Origin: Mycobacterium sp.
Lineage (GTDB): Bacteria > Actinomycetota > Actinomycetes > Mycobacteriales > Mycobacteriaceae
Length of the DNA: 64,000 nucleotides
Assembly (NCBI GenBank): GCA_018882965.1
Contig: VEQY01000009.1
Coordinates: 18,866-82,865 of the forward strand
Direction: 5' to 3'
Part shown: positions 1 to 10,703 of the stretch, piece by piece
How positions within the stretch are numbered: the stretch's first letter is position 1
How the letters are laid out: each line of letters begins with the position of its first letter
The notes under the pieces: model-generated
What the model was told of the DNA's origin: nothing
Databases searched by the model: none
Seen by the model: the letters and a program-made list of their open reading frames with translations, nothing else
Program-made: the position numbers and the translations under genes

Positions 1-680
1 GGGTGCTCAAAGCCACCTCCCGGATGGGCGAGGAGATCGACTCGCTTGCCGACGCGGTCAACTTCGGCGTGGCACCGGCTTTCATCGTCTACTCGCTGCT
101 GCTCCCGCACTCCCGGGTCGGTTGGATCGTCGTGCTGCTCTACGCGGTGTGCATCGTGCTCCGACTGGCCCGCTACAACGCCCTGCTGGGCGCCGACCTC
201 CCCGCTTACACCAAGGACTACTTCATCGGGATGCCCGCCCCGGCCGGTGCGATCGGCGCGATCGGCCCGCTGGCCGTCAAGATGCAGTTCGGTGGACCCT
301 GGTGGGACACCACCGCGGCTCAGACCGTGGTGATCGTCTGGATGATCGGGGTCTCCCTGCTGGTGGTCAGCCGCATCCCGATGCGCAAGATCCACACCTT
401 CTCGGTGTCGCCGAACATGGTGGCCCCGATGCTCGCCCTGCTCGCCATCGCGACCGCCGCGGCCTTCGTCTTCCCCTACCTGCTGATCCTGGTGATCATC
501 GCGTCCTACGTGTTGCACATCCCGTTCGCGGTGCGCAGCCAGCGCTGGGCCGCCGCGCATCCGGAGTCCTGGAACGACAAACCCCGGCAGCGGCGCGCCG
601 CCCGCCGCGCCACCCGCCGCGCCCAGCATCCGGGCCGCCGTTCGGTGGCCCGGCTGGGACTGCGTAAGCCGGGGGACTGA
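1..680 (+). CDS. pssA: CDP-diacylglycerol--serine O-phosphatidyltransferase, 5'-truncated by window edge
   Basis: Membrane protein with the C-terminal part of a CDP-alcohol phosphatidyltransferase; next to the double-AAA ATPase gene as in mycobacteria. Confidence 0.8.
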   Translation, partial: VLKATSRMGEEIDSLADAVNFGVAPAFIVYSLLLPHSRVGWIVVLLYAVCIVLRLARYNALLGADLPAYTKDYFIGMPAPAGAIGAIGPLAVKMQFGGPWWDTTAAQTVVIVWMIGVSLLVVSRIPMRKIHTFSVSPNMVAPMLALLAIATAAAFVFPYLLILVIIASYVLHIPFAVRSQRWAAAHPESWNDKPRQRRAARRATRRAQHPGRRSVARLGLRKPGD

Positions 681-685
681 CGCTC

Positions 686-2860
686 GTGCCCGAGTCCACC
701 ACGACCCTCAGCCTCACGGCGCGGCTGAACACCGCGGCCCTGGACTCGCGTCGCGGCGTGGTGCGCCTGCACCCGGAAGCTCTCGCCGCCCTCGGCATCC
801 GGGAGTGGGATGCGGTGTCGCTCATCGGTTCCCGCACCACCGCGGCTGTGGCGGGGCTGGCACCGGCGGGCACGTCCGCGGGCACCGCGCTGCTCGATGA
901 CGTCACGCTCTCCAACGCCGGTCTGCGCGAGGATGCCACCGTCCTGGTCGCGCCGGTGACGGTGTACGGCGCGCGTTCGGTGACCCTGCGGGGTTCGGCG
1001 TTGGCTTCCCGTTCGGTGACGTCGGCGACGCTGCGGCAGGCTCTGCTGGGCAAGGTGATGACGGTCGGCGACACCGTGTCACTTCTCCCCCGCGATCTGG
1101 GTCCGGGCACCTCGACCTCGGCGGCCAGCTCGGCGCTGGCGGCCTCGGTGGGGATCACCTGGACCTCCGAACTCCTGACCGTGACCGGCACCGACCCGGC
1201 CGGCCCGGTCTCGGTCCAACCCAATTCCTCGGTCGGCTGGGGCGACGGCCCGGTGCCGAACGGTTCGACGGCGGCGGTGAGCCCGCCGACACGCTGGCCC
1301 GAGGTGCCGCAGGTCAGCGTGGACGATCTCAAGGGTCAGCACGTGCAGGCCGGTCGGCTCACCGAGTGGCTCAAGCTCGCGCTGGACGAGCCCGCCCTGC
1401 TGGAGAAGCTCGGCGCCAAACCGAATCTCGGGGTGCTGGTCACCGGACCGGCCGGGGTCGGCAAGGCCACGCTGGTGCGGGCGGTCTGCGCGGGCCGGCG
1501 ACTGGTCGACCTCGACGGCCCCGACACCGGAGCGCTGGCCGCCGACGACCGCCTGCGGGCCGTGAGCCGGGCCGTCTCCGATGTCATGAGCGCGGGCGGT
1601 GTGCTGCTGGTGACGGACATCGACGCACTGCTGCCCACCCCCGCCGAACCGGTGGCCACGATGATCTTGAGCGAGTTGCGCAAGGCCGTGGCCGCGCCCG
1701 GGGTCGCGCTGGTCGCCACCACCCAGCAGCCCGAGTCGGTGGATCCCCGGTTGCGGGCGCCGGACCTCTGCGACCGCGAGCTCGGGCTGAGCCTTCCCGA
1801 CGGAGCGACCCGCAAGGCGCTGCTTGAGGTGCTGCTGCGCGAGGTGCCCGCCGACGATCTCGAGCTGGCCGAAATAGCCGAGCGCACACCCGGTTTCGTC
1901 CGGGCGGATCTCGCCGCTCTGGTCCGGGAGGCGGCGCTGCGGGCCGCCGCGCGCGCCAGCGAGGACGGTAAGCCGCCGGCGCTGACGCAGGAGGATTTCA
2001 CCGGCGCGCTCACGGTGATCCGGCCGCTGTCGAGGTCGGGCACCGAGGAGGTCGCGGTCGGCTCGGTCACCCTCGACGACGTCGGTGACATGGTGGACAC
2101 CAAACAGGCGCTGACCGAAGCCGTGCTGTGGCCGTTGCGACACCCGGACACCTTCGCCCGGCTCGGCGTCGACCCGCCGCGGGGCGTGCTGCTCTACGGC
2201 CCGCCCGGGTGCGGGAAGACCTTCGTGGTGCGCGCACTGGCCAGCTCGGGCCGGCTCAGCGTGCACGCCGTCAAGGGTGCCGAGCTGATGGACAAGTGGG
2301 TCGGCTCCTCGGAGAAGGCGGTCCGCGAATTGTTCCGCAGGGCGCGGGATTCAGCGCCCTCGCTGGTGTTCCTCGACGAGGTGGACGCGTTGGCGCCGCG
2401 GCGCGGTCAGAGCTTCGACTCCGGGGTGACCGACCGGGTCGTGGCCGCTCTGCTCACCGAACTGGACGGTATCGAGCCGCTGCGCGACGTCGTCGTCCTC
2501 GGTGCCACCAACCGTCCCGACCTGATCGACCCGGCGCTGTTGCGGCCCGGTCGTCTGGAGCGGCTGGTCTTCGTCGAGCCGCCCGACGCCGAAGCCCGCC
2601 GCGAGATTCTCAAGACCGCCGCCAAATCCGTGCCGCTGAGCGCGGAGGTCGACCTCAGCGCGCTGGCGACCGAGTTGGAGGGCTACAGCGCGGCGGATTG
2701 CGTCGCGCTGCTGCGGGAGGCGGCACTGACCGCGATGCGACGCTCGATCGACGCCGCCGACGTGACCGCCGCCGACGTTCAAGCGGCCCGCACTGCGGTG
2801 CGGCCGTCACTGGATCCGGTCCAGGTGCAGTCGCTGCGGGCCTTCGCGGCCGAACGCTGA
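686..2860 (+). CDS. Double AAA+ domain ATPase (CDC48/VCP-like, Rv0435c-type)
   Basis: Two AAA modules: GPAGVGKAT and GPPGCGKT Walker A motifs; second module has FLDEVDAL and the SRH ATNRPDLIDPALLRPGR. Confidence 0.9.
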   Translation: MPESTTTLSLTARLNTAALDSRRGVVRLHPEALAALGIREWDAVSLIGSRTTAAVAGLAPAGTSAGTALLDDVTLSNAGLREDATVLVAPVTVYGARSVTLRGSALASRSVTSATLRQALLGKVMTVGDTVSLLPRDLGPGTSTSAASSALAASVGITWTSELLTVTGTDPAGPVSVQPNSSVGWGDGPVPNGSTAAVSPPTRWPEVPQVSVDDLKGQHVQAGRLTEWLKLALDEPALLEKLGAKPNLGVLVTGPAGVGKATLVRAVCAGRRLVDLDGPDTGALAADDRLRAVSRAVSDVMSAGGVLLVTDIDALLPTPAEPVATMILSELRKAVAAPGVALVATTQQPESVDPRLRAPDLCDRELGLSLPDGATRKALLEVLLREVPADDLELAEIAERTPGFVRADLAALVREAALRAAARASEDGKPPALTQEDFTGALTVIRPLSRSGTEEVAVGSVTLDDVGDMVDTKQALTEAVLWPLRHPDTFARLGVDPPRGVLLYGPPGCGKTFVVRALASSGRLSVHAVKGAELMDKWVGSSEKAVRELFRRARDSAPSLVFLDEVDALAPRRGQSFDSGVTDRVVAALLTELDGIEPLRDVVVLGATNRPDLIDPALLRPGRLERLVFVEPPDAEARREILKTAAKSVPLSAEVDLSALATELEGYSAADCVALLREAALTAMRRSIDAADVTAADVQAARTAVRPSLDPVQVQSLRAFAAER

Positions 2861-2867
2861 GTCGCGC

Positions 2868-3503
2868 TCACTCCTCGGAGAGCTGAAACTCCACCATCGC
2901 GGTGACGGTCTCGATGGCCTCACACAGCGCGTCGACGCGGGCGGCCAGCGTCGGTGCCGCCAGGACCGCGTAGCGGTCGGCCTGCCCCATCGGAATCCGC
3001 GCCGCGAGAGCGAACAGGTGACGGGACGGATCGTCGGCGGTCTCCGCGTCGACGGCGAGGGCATCGGATCTGAGCCGCCCGCCGGCCGCCTCGGCAACCC
3101 GCCCGTAGAGGGCCAGGATGCGGTCCACCACGTCGCCGATCTGCTCGGGCCCGACCGGTGGTCCGGTCTCGTCCGGCCAGGCCTCGATGACCGCGCAGGG
3201 ATAGGGGTCGTCGGGGAGCCACTGCCGGACCCGAATCCGCTCGCCGACTGTGGCGACGAGCTGATACAGGCCCGTGCCGAGGTCGGCGCACTCGGTGATC
3301 CGCGCCAGCGCGCCCACGTCGCTGCGCACGTCGCCTCCGCCGACCTCGCTGCCCTGGCTGATCATGACCACACCGAACGTCGGCTCCGATGCGGCCAGAC
3401 AATCCTGGACGAGCTGGGAATAGCGCGGTTCGAAGATCCGCAGCGGCAGCGTCTCGCCGGGCAGCATCGCCGACTGCAGGGGGAACATCGGGCGGGCGGT
3501 CAT
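2868..3503 (-). CDS. Lon N-terminal (LON substrate-binding) domain protein
   Basis: FPLQSAMLPGETLPLRIFEPRYSQLVQDCL is typical of the LON N-terminal domain; synteny with Rv0434. Confidence 0.85.
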   Translation of the reverse strand: MTARPMFPLQSAMLPGETLPLRIFEPRYSQLVQDCLAASEPTFGVVMISQGSEVGGGDVRSDVGALARITECADLGTGLYQLVATVGERIRVRQWLPDDPYPCAVIEAWPDETGPPVGPEQIGDVVDRILALYGRVAEAAGGRLRSDALAVDAETADDPSRHLFALAARIPMGQADRYAVLAAPTLAARVDALCEAIETVTAMVEFQLSEE

Positions 3504-3506
3504 TCT

Positions 3507-3848
3507 CTAGCGGATACCTCCGGTGATGACGTCACGCACCGGTGCACTGGGGTCGGCGAAGGTGCACAGGGCCGTGGCCACTCCCACCCACACTTCGGGA
3601 TTCATCGCGATGATCTCGTTGCCGTCCTCGGCGATCGCGGTGATGACGTCCTGCCGCTCAGGATTCTTCATGCCCATGAACTGGCGGCAGGTGGTGGACA
3701 ACAGCTCACCGACGGCAACGCTGCGGCCACCCTCGCCGGGGGTCGCCACCGGTGTGCCCGGGATCGCCCTGCTGCAGCCGCCCGCCACCAGCACCGCCAC
3801 CGCAGCGACCGCGGCTGCCGCCCACCGGTAAACCGTCATCGTCATCAC
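3507..3848 (-). CDS. Putative small lipoprotein
   Basis: Signal sequence with lipobox-like LVAGGC; 113 aa. Confidence 0.6.
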   Translation of the reverse strand: MMTMTVYRWAAAAVAAVAVLVAGGCSRAIPGTPVATPGEGGRSVAVGELLSTTCRQFMGMKNPERQDVITAIAEDGNEIIAMNPEVWVGVATALCTFADPSAPVRDVITGGIR

Positions 3849-4976
3849 CTACAGTTCCAGCTCGCCGACCAGGGCGTCGACGACCGCGTGCAGGTCCGCG
3901 CTCTGCGCGGCCACCCGGCGCTGGCGTTGATAGGACGCGCCGCGACGGGGAATCTCGGCGACCAGCGCCAACTCCTCGGCGCAGTCGAGCATGGCGGCCA
4001 CCGGTGTCAGCCGGTCGAGCACATCGTCGAGATCGTCGGTCACCAGCCGCTCGCTGCTGTCGGCATCGAGGATGACGATCGCATCCAGCCCGTAGCGCGA
4101 GGCTCGCCACTTGTTCTCCTGAACGTGCCACGGCGGCATCACCGGTAGCTGTTCGCCGGCTTCAAGCCGGTTGTCCAGGTCGACGATCAGGCAGTGGGTC
4201 AAAGCCACCAGCGCGGAGAGCTCGCGCAGGTTCGAGACACCGTCGCACACCCGCACCTCGACGGTGCCGAGGTGCGGCGAAGGTCTGATATCCCAACGAA
4301 TTTCGTTGATGTGATCGATGATGCCGGTTTTCTTCTGGTCGTGCACGAAACCTTCGAACTCATGCCACGTCTGGAACTGGAACGGCAGCCCGGCCGTCGG
4401 CAGCTGCTGGAACATCATCGCCCGGTTACTGGCATACCCGGTATCCGCACCCGCCCAGAACGGAGAGGACGCCGACAGCGCCAGCAGGTGGGGGTAATGG
4501 TTGAGCAGCGAGGAGATGATCGGCATTACCTTGTGCGCCGAGGAGATGCCGACATGTACGTGCACACCCCAGATCAGCATCTGGCGACCCCACCACTGGG
4601 TGCGCTTGATCAACTCGGCGTAGCGCGGCGCGTCGGTGAGCTGTTGGGAAGACCACTGAGCGAAGGGATGCGTACCCGCGCAGAACAGTTCCATCCCGCG
4701 ATCGTGGACGACCTCGCGCACCGTGGTCAGCGTCGAGTGCAGGTCGTCCATCGCCTCGGCAACCGTGTCGCACACTCCGGTGACCACTTCGACGGTGTTG
4801 CGCAGCAGTTCGGGGTGCACGTGCGGCGTCCCGCCGATCTCGGCGATCACCGTGGCGGCCTCATTGCTCAACTCGCCGGTCTGAGAGTCGACGAGCGCGA
4901 ATTCCCACTCGACTCCGAGCGTGGGCCGCGGCGAGCCGGTGAAGTCGATCCGCCCGGCCGGGCGGCTATCGGTCAC
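3849..4976 (-). CDS. Carboxylate-amine ligase, YbdK/GCS2 family
   Basis: [13 protein letters not shown]-terminus and VHVHVGI motif of glutamate-cysteine ligase type 2 family. Confidence 0.9.
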   Translation of the reverse strand: MTDSRPAGRIDFTGSPRPTLGVEWEFALVDSQTGELSNEAATVIAEIGGTPHVHPELLRNTVEVVTGVCDTVAEAMDDLHSTLTTVREVVHDRGMELFCAGTHPFAQWSSQQLTDAPRYAELIKRTQWWGRQMLIWGVHVHVGISSAHKVMPIISSLLNHYPHLLALSASSPFWAGADTGYASNRAMMFQQLPTAGLPFQFQTWHEFEGFVHDQKKTGIIDHINEIRWDIRPSPHLGTVEVRVCDGVSNLRELSALVALTHCLIVDLDNRLEAGEQLPVMPPWHVQENKWRASRYGLDAIVILDADSSERLVTDDLDDVLDRLTPVAAMLDCAEELALVAEIPRRGASYQRQRRVAAQSADLHAVVDALVGELEL

Positions 4977-5692
4977 CCCGCCCCGATGACACCGCAGGCG
5001 ACGCGCTTGCCGGCATCCCCGGTGGCCAGGGTGATCTCGTCGGGCGGCGGGGCCCCGTTGATCTGCTGGTAACGGTCCGGCGGGATGTTGGCGAAGTTAT
5101 CCGCGTTCTCGTGAATGATGATCGCGGTGCCCGCCCCGGCGGTGAGCTCCTCTTTGGTGAAGGCCGACGTGGTGGTCACCAGCAGCGCGGATCCGTCCGG
5201 ACGGACCTGCAGAGAACTGAGGTCGCCGCCGTGTCCGGGGTGACCGGGCGCACCGGCTCCCTGGAAGTGCCCGCCCGCGGAAAGGAAGTCCCCCGGAGCC
5301 CCGCCGGTCGGCGCCACGGAGTTGGCCTCGCACTTGCCGACGGCATGGATGTGCATCCCGTGCATGCCGGGGCTGAGCTGGCCGGGCGAAGTGGTCTGCA
5401 CCGTCACGGTGGCCACGCCGTCGGCGAACTCGATCGTGGCCGCGGCGACCTGGCTCCCGTCGGCGGCGTTGATCTGGACACTGAGGGTGTCGGCTGGCTC
5501 GGCGGCGGCCGGTTCGGCGGCGGCGCCGCGGGCCTCGGCCAGCGCCGGCGGCGGCGCGGAACCGGTCCAGACCGGGGGGGTGGTCCCGGGCGTGGTGGCT
5601 ACCGGCTCGTAGGGCGAGCAGGCGCTCAGGCAAGCAACGAGGAGTGCTGCAGGCAGCGCCGGAAGCGCGGCCCGAAGTGTGGGCGTGGACAT
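4973..5692 (-). CDS. sodC: Superoxide dismutase [Cu-Zn], lipoprotein
   Basis: Lipobox [16 protein letters not shown] and [15 protein letters not shown] Cu/Zn SOD motifs. Confidence 0.92.
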   Translation of the reverse strand: MSTPTLRAALPALPAALLVACLSACSPYEPVATTPGTTPPVWTGSAPPPALAEARGAAAEPAAAEPADTLSVQINAADGSQVAAATIEFADGVATVTVQTTSPGQLSPGMHGMHIHAVGKCEANSVAPTGGAPGDFLSAGGHFQGAGAPGHPGHGGDLSSLQVRPDGSALLVTTTSAFTKEELTAGAGTAIIIHENADNFANIPPDRYQQINGAPPPDEITLATGDAGKRVACGVIGAG

Positions 5693-5702
5693 GCCCGTGA
5701 GC

Positions 5703-6197
5703 CTATCCGGTCACGAGCACGATGACGCCCGGCGGTTGCTCGGCGATCCCGGGCAGCCGAGGCTGCACCGGTGCCTCGATCACCTGGCCCACCGCCTCGG
5801 CGGCAGCCTGCTCGCCGTCGGCGGCGCCGTAGTACACCGTGGTGGAGGGCACCCCGGCAGCCTCGGCCGCCGCCGCGACGTCGGCCGCTCCGCCCGCGCC
5901 GGCCGCCGCGCTGGGCACCGACTCGGTGACGTTCCAGCCCGCCTCCCGCAGCCTGTCCGAAACCCTCCCGGCCGCGGCCTCGTCCCCGGCGATGCCGTAG
6001 ACCCGGACATCGGCGCGGGGCACGGGGTTCGTCGTCGTCGTGGTCATGTTCGGCGGGGCCCCTTCGGAGCCGGTGGAGTTGTCGCCCGAATTCATGGCCT
6101 GGAATCCGACCAGCAGGAAGATCAGCCCCAGAAAGAGCAGCACCATCACCATGGCCCGCAGCGGCAGCCCGGTCGAATCGGGAACGCGATCGCTCAT
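5703..6197 (-). CDS. virR: LytR C-terminal domain membrane protein (VirR/Rv0431-like)
   Basis: One TM segment plus LytR_C-like domain; located between sodC and the DUF3263 gene as in M. tuberculosis. Start set at MSDRVPDS (6197). Confidence 0.7.
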   Translation of the reverse strand: MSDRVPDSTGLPLRAMVMVLLFLGLIFLLVGFQAMNSGDNSTGSEGAPPNMTTTTTNPVPRADVRVYGIAGDEAAAGRVSDRLREAGWNVTESVPSAAAGAGGAADVAAAAEAAGVPSTTVYYGAADGEQAAAEAVGQVIEAPVQPRLPGIAEQPPGVIVLVTG

Positions 6198-6219
6198 CCG
6201 GCCATCCCTAACCGGGTGA

Positions 6220-6528
6220 TCAGGGAACCTCGAAGCCCAGGCGGCGCGCGGCGCGGGCCTTCTGGCGGCTCGCCCGTAGCCGGCGGAGCCGTTTGACCAG
6301 CATCGGATCGGCCGCAAGCGCCTCCGGCCGGTCCACCAGGGTGTTGAGCACCTGGTAATACCGCGTTGCCGACATGGCGAACAACTCCTTGATGGCTTCC
6401 TCTTTGGCCCCGGCGTACTTCCACCACTGCCGCTCGAAGGCGAGGATGTCGTATTCGCGGCGGGTCAGGCCATCGGGCAATTCGGCGTCGTCGAGCGAGC
6501 GTTCGGCCCGTGCCATGGCGCCGTCCAT
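6220..6528 (-). CDS. DUF3263 family protein (Rv0430-like)
   Basis: [30 protein letters not shown]; synteny with Rv0430. Start at 6528 or 6582 is uncertain. Confidence 0.8.
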   Translation of the reverse strand: MDGAMARAERSLDDAELPDGLTRREYDILAFERQWWKYAGAKEEAIKELFAMSATRYYQVLNTLVDRPEALAADPMLVKRLRRLRASRQKARAARRLGFEVP

Positions 6529-6557
6529 TCGATCCGTGGACCCTTTCCGGAAAACCG

Positions 6558-6609
6558 CTCCGACGTCATCCTCCGACGTCATCCTTCGACATCATGCTTC
6601 ATCATCAGG
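6558..6609. repeat. Imperfect 13-bp tandem repeat (about 4 units)
   Basis: ctccgacgtcatc | ctccgacgtcatc | cttcgacatcatg | cttcatcatcagg read directly. Confidence 0.7.
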
Positions 6610-6727
6610 CCCTGACGCCGCGCTGCGACGTCACGCTGCACCCGACATTGAATCACGCCGGAATCGGAAGCGACGGCACCCAACCCCGCGCGTCGGCTCA
6701 GTGGAGCGTGGCGCTAACTTGCCGGTC

Positions 6728-7321
6728 ATGGCAGTTCGACCCATTGTGATCCTCGGCGATCCCGTCCTACACACCCCGACGACGCCGGTCAGCGTGGGGG
6801 ACGACGGGTCGCTGCCACCGGAGCTGGGCGAGCTGATCACCGACATGTACGACACCATGAACGCCGCGAACGGAGTGGGACTGGCAGCCAACCAGATCGG
6901 GGTGGGTCTGCGGGTGTTCGTCTACGACTGCGCGGCCGAACGCGGCACCACGACACGCCGCCGTGGTGTGGTGGTCAACCCCGTGCTGACGACCTCGGAG
7001 GTACCCGAGACGATGCCTGATCCCGAGACCGACGACGAAGGGTGTCTGTCGGTGCCGGGCGAGTCCTTCCCCTGCGGGCGCGCGCAATGGGCTCAGGTCA
7101 CTGGACTGGACGCTGAGGGTGCGCCCGTCACGCTGGAGGGCACCGGGCTGTTCGCCCGGATGCTCCAGCACGAAACGGGTCACCTCGACGGAGTTCTCTA
7201 CGTGGACCGGCTGATCGGTCGGCACGCCCGCGCGGCACGACGCGCGATCAAGGCGCATGGATGGGGGGTGCCCGGGCTGTCATGGACACCGGGCACCGTG
7301 GCCGATCCGTTCGGGCACTAG
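6728..7321 (+). CDS. def: Peptide deformylase
   Basis: [18 protein letters not shown] and QHETGHLDG motifs; ATG at 6728. Confidence 0.95.
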   Translation: MAVRPIVILGDPVLHTPTTPVSVGDDGSLPPELGELITDMYDTMNAANGVGLAANQIGVGLRVFVYDCAAERGTTTRRRGVVVNPVLTTSEVPETMPDPETDDEGCLSVPGESFPCGRAQWAQVTGLDAEGAPVTLEGTGLFARMLQHETGHLDGVLYVDRLIGRHARAARRAIKAHGWGVPGLSWTPGTVADPFGH

Positions 7322-7323
7322 TC

Positions 7324-8154
7324 GTGACCGGCACGCTGCGGGTGGCGACCTGGAACGTGAATTCAATCCGGGCGCGGGTGCAGCGCGTGGTCGACTGGCT
7401 TACCCGGGCCGAGATCGACGTGCTGGCGATGCAGGAGACCAAGTGTTCCGACACCCAATTCCCGGCCATGCCCTTCCTGGCCGCGGGCTACGAGGTGGCG
7501 CACTGCGGGTACGACCAGTGGAACGGGGTGGCCATCGCCTCGCGGGTCGGCCTCGCGGATGTGCAACACGATTTCGAGGGTCAGCCCACCTGGAGCCGGG
7601 ACGGATCGGCGGCCCGCTCCGAGGCCCGCGCGCTGGGTGCTACCTGCGCGGGAATCCGGGTGTGGAGCCTCTACGTGCCCAACGGTCGGTCGCTGGACGA
7701 TCCGCACTACCGGTACAAACTCCAATGGCTTGCCGCCCTGCGGGATACCGCGCACTCTTGGCTGCAGCACGATCCGCAGGCGCCGATTGCGCTGACCGGT
7801 GACTGGAATGTCGCGCCGACCGACGAGGATGTGTGGGACGTGGATTTCTTCCGCGACAGCACCCACGTCAGCGAGCCCGAGCGCGCGGCCTTCGACGCGA
7901 TCGAGACCGGTTTCCCCGACGTCGTGCGGCCCTTCACCCCCGGACCCGGGGTCTACACCTACTGGGACTACACCCAGCTGCGCTTCGCCAAGCGGCAGGG
8001 CATGCGGATCGACCACATCCTGGCCTCACCGGCACTGGCCCGGCGCGTCCGCAACGCCGAGATCGTCCGCGACGAGCGTAAGGGTGGCAAGACCAGAATC
8101 GGCTCACCGAGCGATCACGCTCCGGTGCTCATCGACGTTGATCCGGCTCACTGA
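7324..8154 (+). CDS. xthA: Exodeoxyribonuclease III
   Basis: RVATWNVNSIRAR, MQETKC, GDWNVAPTDEDVWD, GSPSDHAPV motifs; GTG start just after def stop. Confidence 0.93.
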   Translation: MTGTLRVATWNVNSIRARVQRVVDWLTRAEIDVLAMQETKCSDTQFPAMPFLAAGYEVAHCGYDQWNGVAIASRVGLADVQHDFEGQPTWSRDGSAARSEARALGATCAGIRVWSLYVPNGRSLDDPHYRYKLQWLAALRDTAHSWLQHDPQAPIALTGDWNVAPTDEDVWDVDFFRDSTHVSEPERAAFDAIETGFPDVVRPFTPGPGVYTYWDYTQLRFAKRQGMRIDHILASPALARRVRNAEIVRDERKGGKTRIGSPSDHAPVLIDVDPAH

Positions 8155-9145
8155 CCTTGACCAGCATCTTGCCGATGTTGACACCGGTGAACAGCCCGTT
8201 GAGCGCGGCCACGCACGATTCCAGACCCTCGAAGACCGTCGCGCGGTAGGTCAGCAGACCGTCCTGCTCCCAGCGGCGTAACGCAGCCGAGGCCTCGCCG
8301 AAGCGCTCCCACATGTCCAGCGCGTTGAATCCCCGCATAGACGCGGTTTTGGCCAGCAGGTTGACGTAGTTGGCCGGACCGGGGTGCTCGCCGGTCAGAT
8401 AGCTGGAGATGACTCCGCACAGGACCACCCGCGCGCCGCGAGCCAGCCGGCCCAGCACGGCATCGAGGATCGGGCCGCCGACGTTGTCGAAGTAGACGTC
8501 GACTCCTTTCGGGCACGTCTGCTTCAAGGCGGCCTGCAGACCCGGCTGTCGATAGTCGATGCAGTCGTCGAAACCGAAATCGTCGACGACCGCCCGGCAC
8601 TTGCGCTCTCCACCGGCGATCCCCACGACGCGGGCGCCGGCGATCTTGGCGATCTGCCCGGCGATCGAGCCCGTTGCGCCGGCCGCGGCCGACACCACCA
8701 CGGTCTCACCGGGACGCGGCGCACCGATGTCGGTCATCCCGAAATAGGCGGTGGCCCCGGTCGGTCCGTACACCGACATGATCTTGACCTGATCGGTCGA
8801 GCCGGGAATCGGTGTGCTGAACACGTCGTCGCGGATGATCGCGTACTCCTGAAAGCCCGTCAGCGTGGTGACGACATCCCCGATCCGGTAGGCGGAGCAG
8901 CGTGTCTCGACGACCTCGCCGATTCCAGCCGCCCGGATGACCTCGCCCAGTCCGACCGGGGGCAGGTAGCCCGGCTGATCGTTGAGCCAAGTCCGCACCG
9001 CGGCATCGAGTCCGACATAGGTGGTGCGCAGCAGCGCCTCGCCGTCGGCAGGGCGGGGAGCCGGTTCGCCGACGAGTTCGGTGTCCCCCGGCGCGACCAG
9101 TCCGACCGGTCGGCGACGCAGCACGATGCGGCGGTTGAGCAGCAC
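8129..9145 (-). CDS. NADP-dependent oxidoreductase, MDR superfamily (leukotriene B4 dehydrogenase-like)
   Basis: AAAGATGSIAGQIAKIAGARVVGIAGG nucleotide-binding region; YFDNVGG. Confidence 0.88.
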   Translation of the reverse strand: MLLNRRIVLRRRPVGLVAPGDTELVGEPAPRPADGEALLRTTYVGLDAAVRTWLNDQPGYLPPVGLGEVIRAAGIGEVVETRCSAYRIGDVVTTLTGFQEYAIIRDDVFSTPIPGSTDQVKIMSVYGPTGATAYFGMTDIGAPRPGETVVVSAAAGATGSIAGQIAKIAGARVVGIAGGERKCRAVVDDFGFDDCIDYRQPGLQAALKQTCPKGVDVYFDNVGGPILDAVLGRLARGARVVLCGVISSYLTGEHPGPANYVNLLAKTASMRGFNALDMWERFGEASAALRRWEQDGLLTYRATVFEGLESCVAALNGLFTGVNIGKMLVKVSEPDQRR

Positions 9146-9228
9146 AACCGCGAAGGTACTCGACCTCGGTGACTGCTAGCGTTTCGAAGGTCAAACCGGT
9201 GCCGTCGACCGCCGGGTAGGGAGGGTTC

Positions 9229-10071
9229 GTGGAGTTTCTGCCGCTCGCACCGCCGGGGCAGACGCCACTTCGGGTGCTCACCATCGCCGGGTCGGACTCC
9301 GGTGGCGGTGCGGGCATCCAGGCCGACATGCGAACCTGCAGTCTGCTCGGCATGCACCCGCTGGTCGCCGTCACGGCAGTGACCATCCAGAATTCATTGG
9401 GCGTCAAGGGTTTCCACGAGATCCCGGCTGACGTGATCGCCGGACAGATCAGGGCCGTCGCTACCGATATCGGCATCCAGGCGGCCAAGACCGGTGTGCT
9501 GGCGTCGGCTGAGGTCATCGAGGCCGTCGCAGCGACCTGGCGTGAACTGACCCGGGTAGGAGTTCTGACGGGCGTGCCCCTGGTCCTCGATCCGGTGTGC
9601 GCGTCGATGAACGGCGATCCGCTGCTGGAGCCGTCGGCCCTGGCGACGCTGCGTTCGGAACTGTTCCCGCTGGCTGATCTGGTCACGCCCAATCTCGATG
9701 AGGTTCGGCTCCTGGTCGGTGTCGACGTCGTTGACTCCGCGACCCAGCGCGATGCCGCTCGCGCGCTGCAGGATCTGGGGCCGCGGTGGACGCTGGTCAA
9801 GGGTGGCCACCTGCGGACGGCTCCGGACAGCCCCGATCTGCTCTACGACGGCACGGTCTTCCACGAATTCAACGCACCCCGGGTGGACACCACCCACGAC
9901 CACGGCGCCGGTGACACGCTGGCCGCGGCCACCGCCTGCGCGCTGGCCCACGGCTATCCCATGCTCGACGCGGTCGCATTCGGCAAGGCCTGGGTCACCG
10001 AGTGCCTGCGCGCGGCCTATCCGCTCGGCGCGGGCCGTGGGCCCGTCTCCGCGCTGTTCCGCTTGCGGTGA
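9229..10071 (+). CDS. thiD: Hydroxymethylpyrimidine/phosphomethylpyrimidine kinase
   Basis: TIAGSDSGGGAGIQADMRT and DHGAGDTLAAA motifs. Confidence 0.93.
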   Translation: MEFLPLAPPGQTPLRVLTIAGSDSGGGAGIQADMRTCSLLGMHPLVAVTAVTIQNSLGVKGFHEIPADVIAGQIRAVATDIGIQAAKTGVLASAEVIEAVAATWRELTRVGVLTGVPLVLDPVCASMNGDPLLEPSALATLRSELFPLADLVTPNLDEVRLLVGVDVVDSATQRDAARALQDLGPRWTLVKGGHLRTAPDSPDLLYDGTVFHEFNAPRVDTTHDHGAGDTLAAATACALAHGYPMLDAVAFGKAWVTECLRAAYPLGAGRGPVSALFRLR

Positions 10072-10685
10072 ACCTCGAGGCGATCGGCGGCGTGGCGCAT
10101 GCGCCCGCGGGACACCCGGCGGGAGCGGTGCTGCTGACCCACGGCGCCGGCGGGAGCCGCGACTCCGCGCTGCTGGTCGGGGTGTGCGAAGAGTGGGCGG
10201 GTCGGGGCTGGCTGGCCATCCGCTACAACCTGCCCTTCCGGCGGCGGCGCCCGAAGGGCCCACCGTCGAGCCCGGCGACGGACCTTGCCGGGGTCGTGGA
10301 TGCCCTCGCGCTGGCGGCCGGAGCCGTCGATGGTCCGGTGATCGCCGGCGGGCACTCCTACGGGGGCCGGCTGACATCCATGGCGGTCGCCGCCGGCAGC
10401 GAGGTCTGCGCGCTGACACTGTTCTCCTATCCGCTGCACCCGCCCGGCAAGCCTGAACGCCAGCGCACGGAGCACTTCGGTTCGATCCGCGCACCCGCGG
10501 TTTTCATCCAGGGGACCTCCGACCCGTTCGGCACCCCGGCGGAGCTACGGACGGCGACCGCCCGGATTCCGGGTCCCGTCCACATCGTCGAAGTGCAAGG
10601 CGCACGACATGATTTAGCGACCCGCCTTCCCGCCGTCGCAACCCTGGCCGCCGACGCCGCGCTGCAACTCGGTGGGTCGAGCTAG
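10068..10685 (+). CDS. Alpha/beta hydrolase (dienelactone hydrolase/KANL3-Tex30-like)
   Basis: LLTHGAGG, GGHSYGGR nucleophile elbow; GTGA overlap with thiD. Confidence 0.8.
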   Translation: MNLEAIGGVAHAPAGHPAGAVLLTHGAGGSRDSALLVGVCEEWAGRGWLAIRYNLPFRRRRPKGPPSSPATDLAGVVDALALAAGAVDGPVIAGGHSYGGRLTSMAVAAGSEVCALTLFSYPLHPPGKPERQRTEHFGSIRAPAVFIQGTSDPFGTPAELRTATARIPGPVHIVEVQGARHDLATRLPAVATLAADAALQLGGSS

Positions 10686-10703
10686 CTCAGGTACGGTCGG
10701 AGA

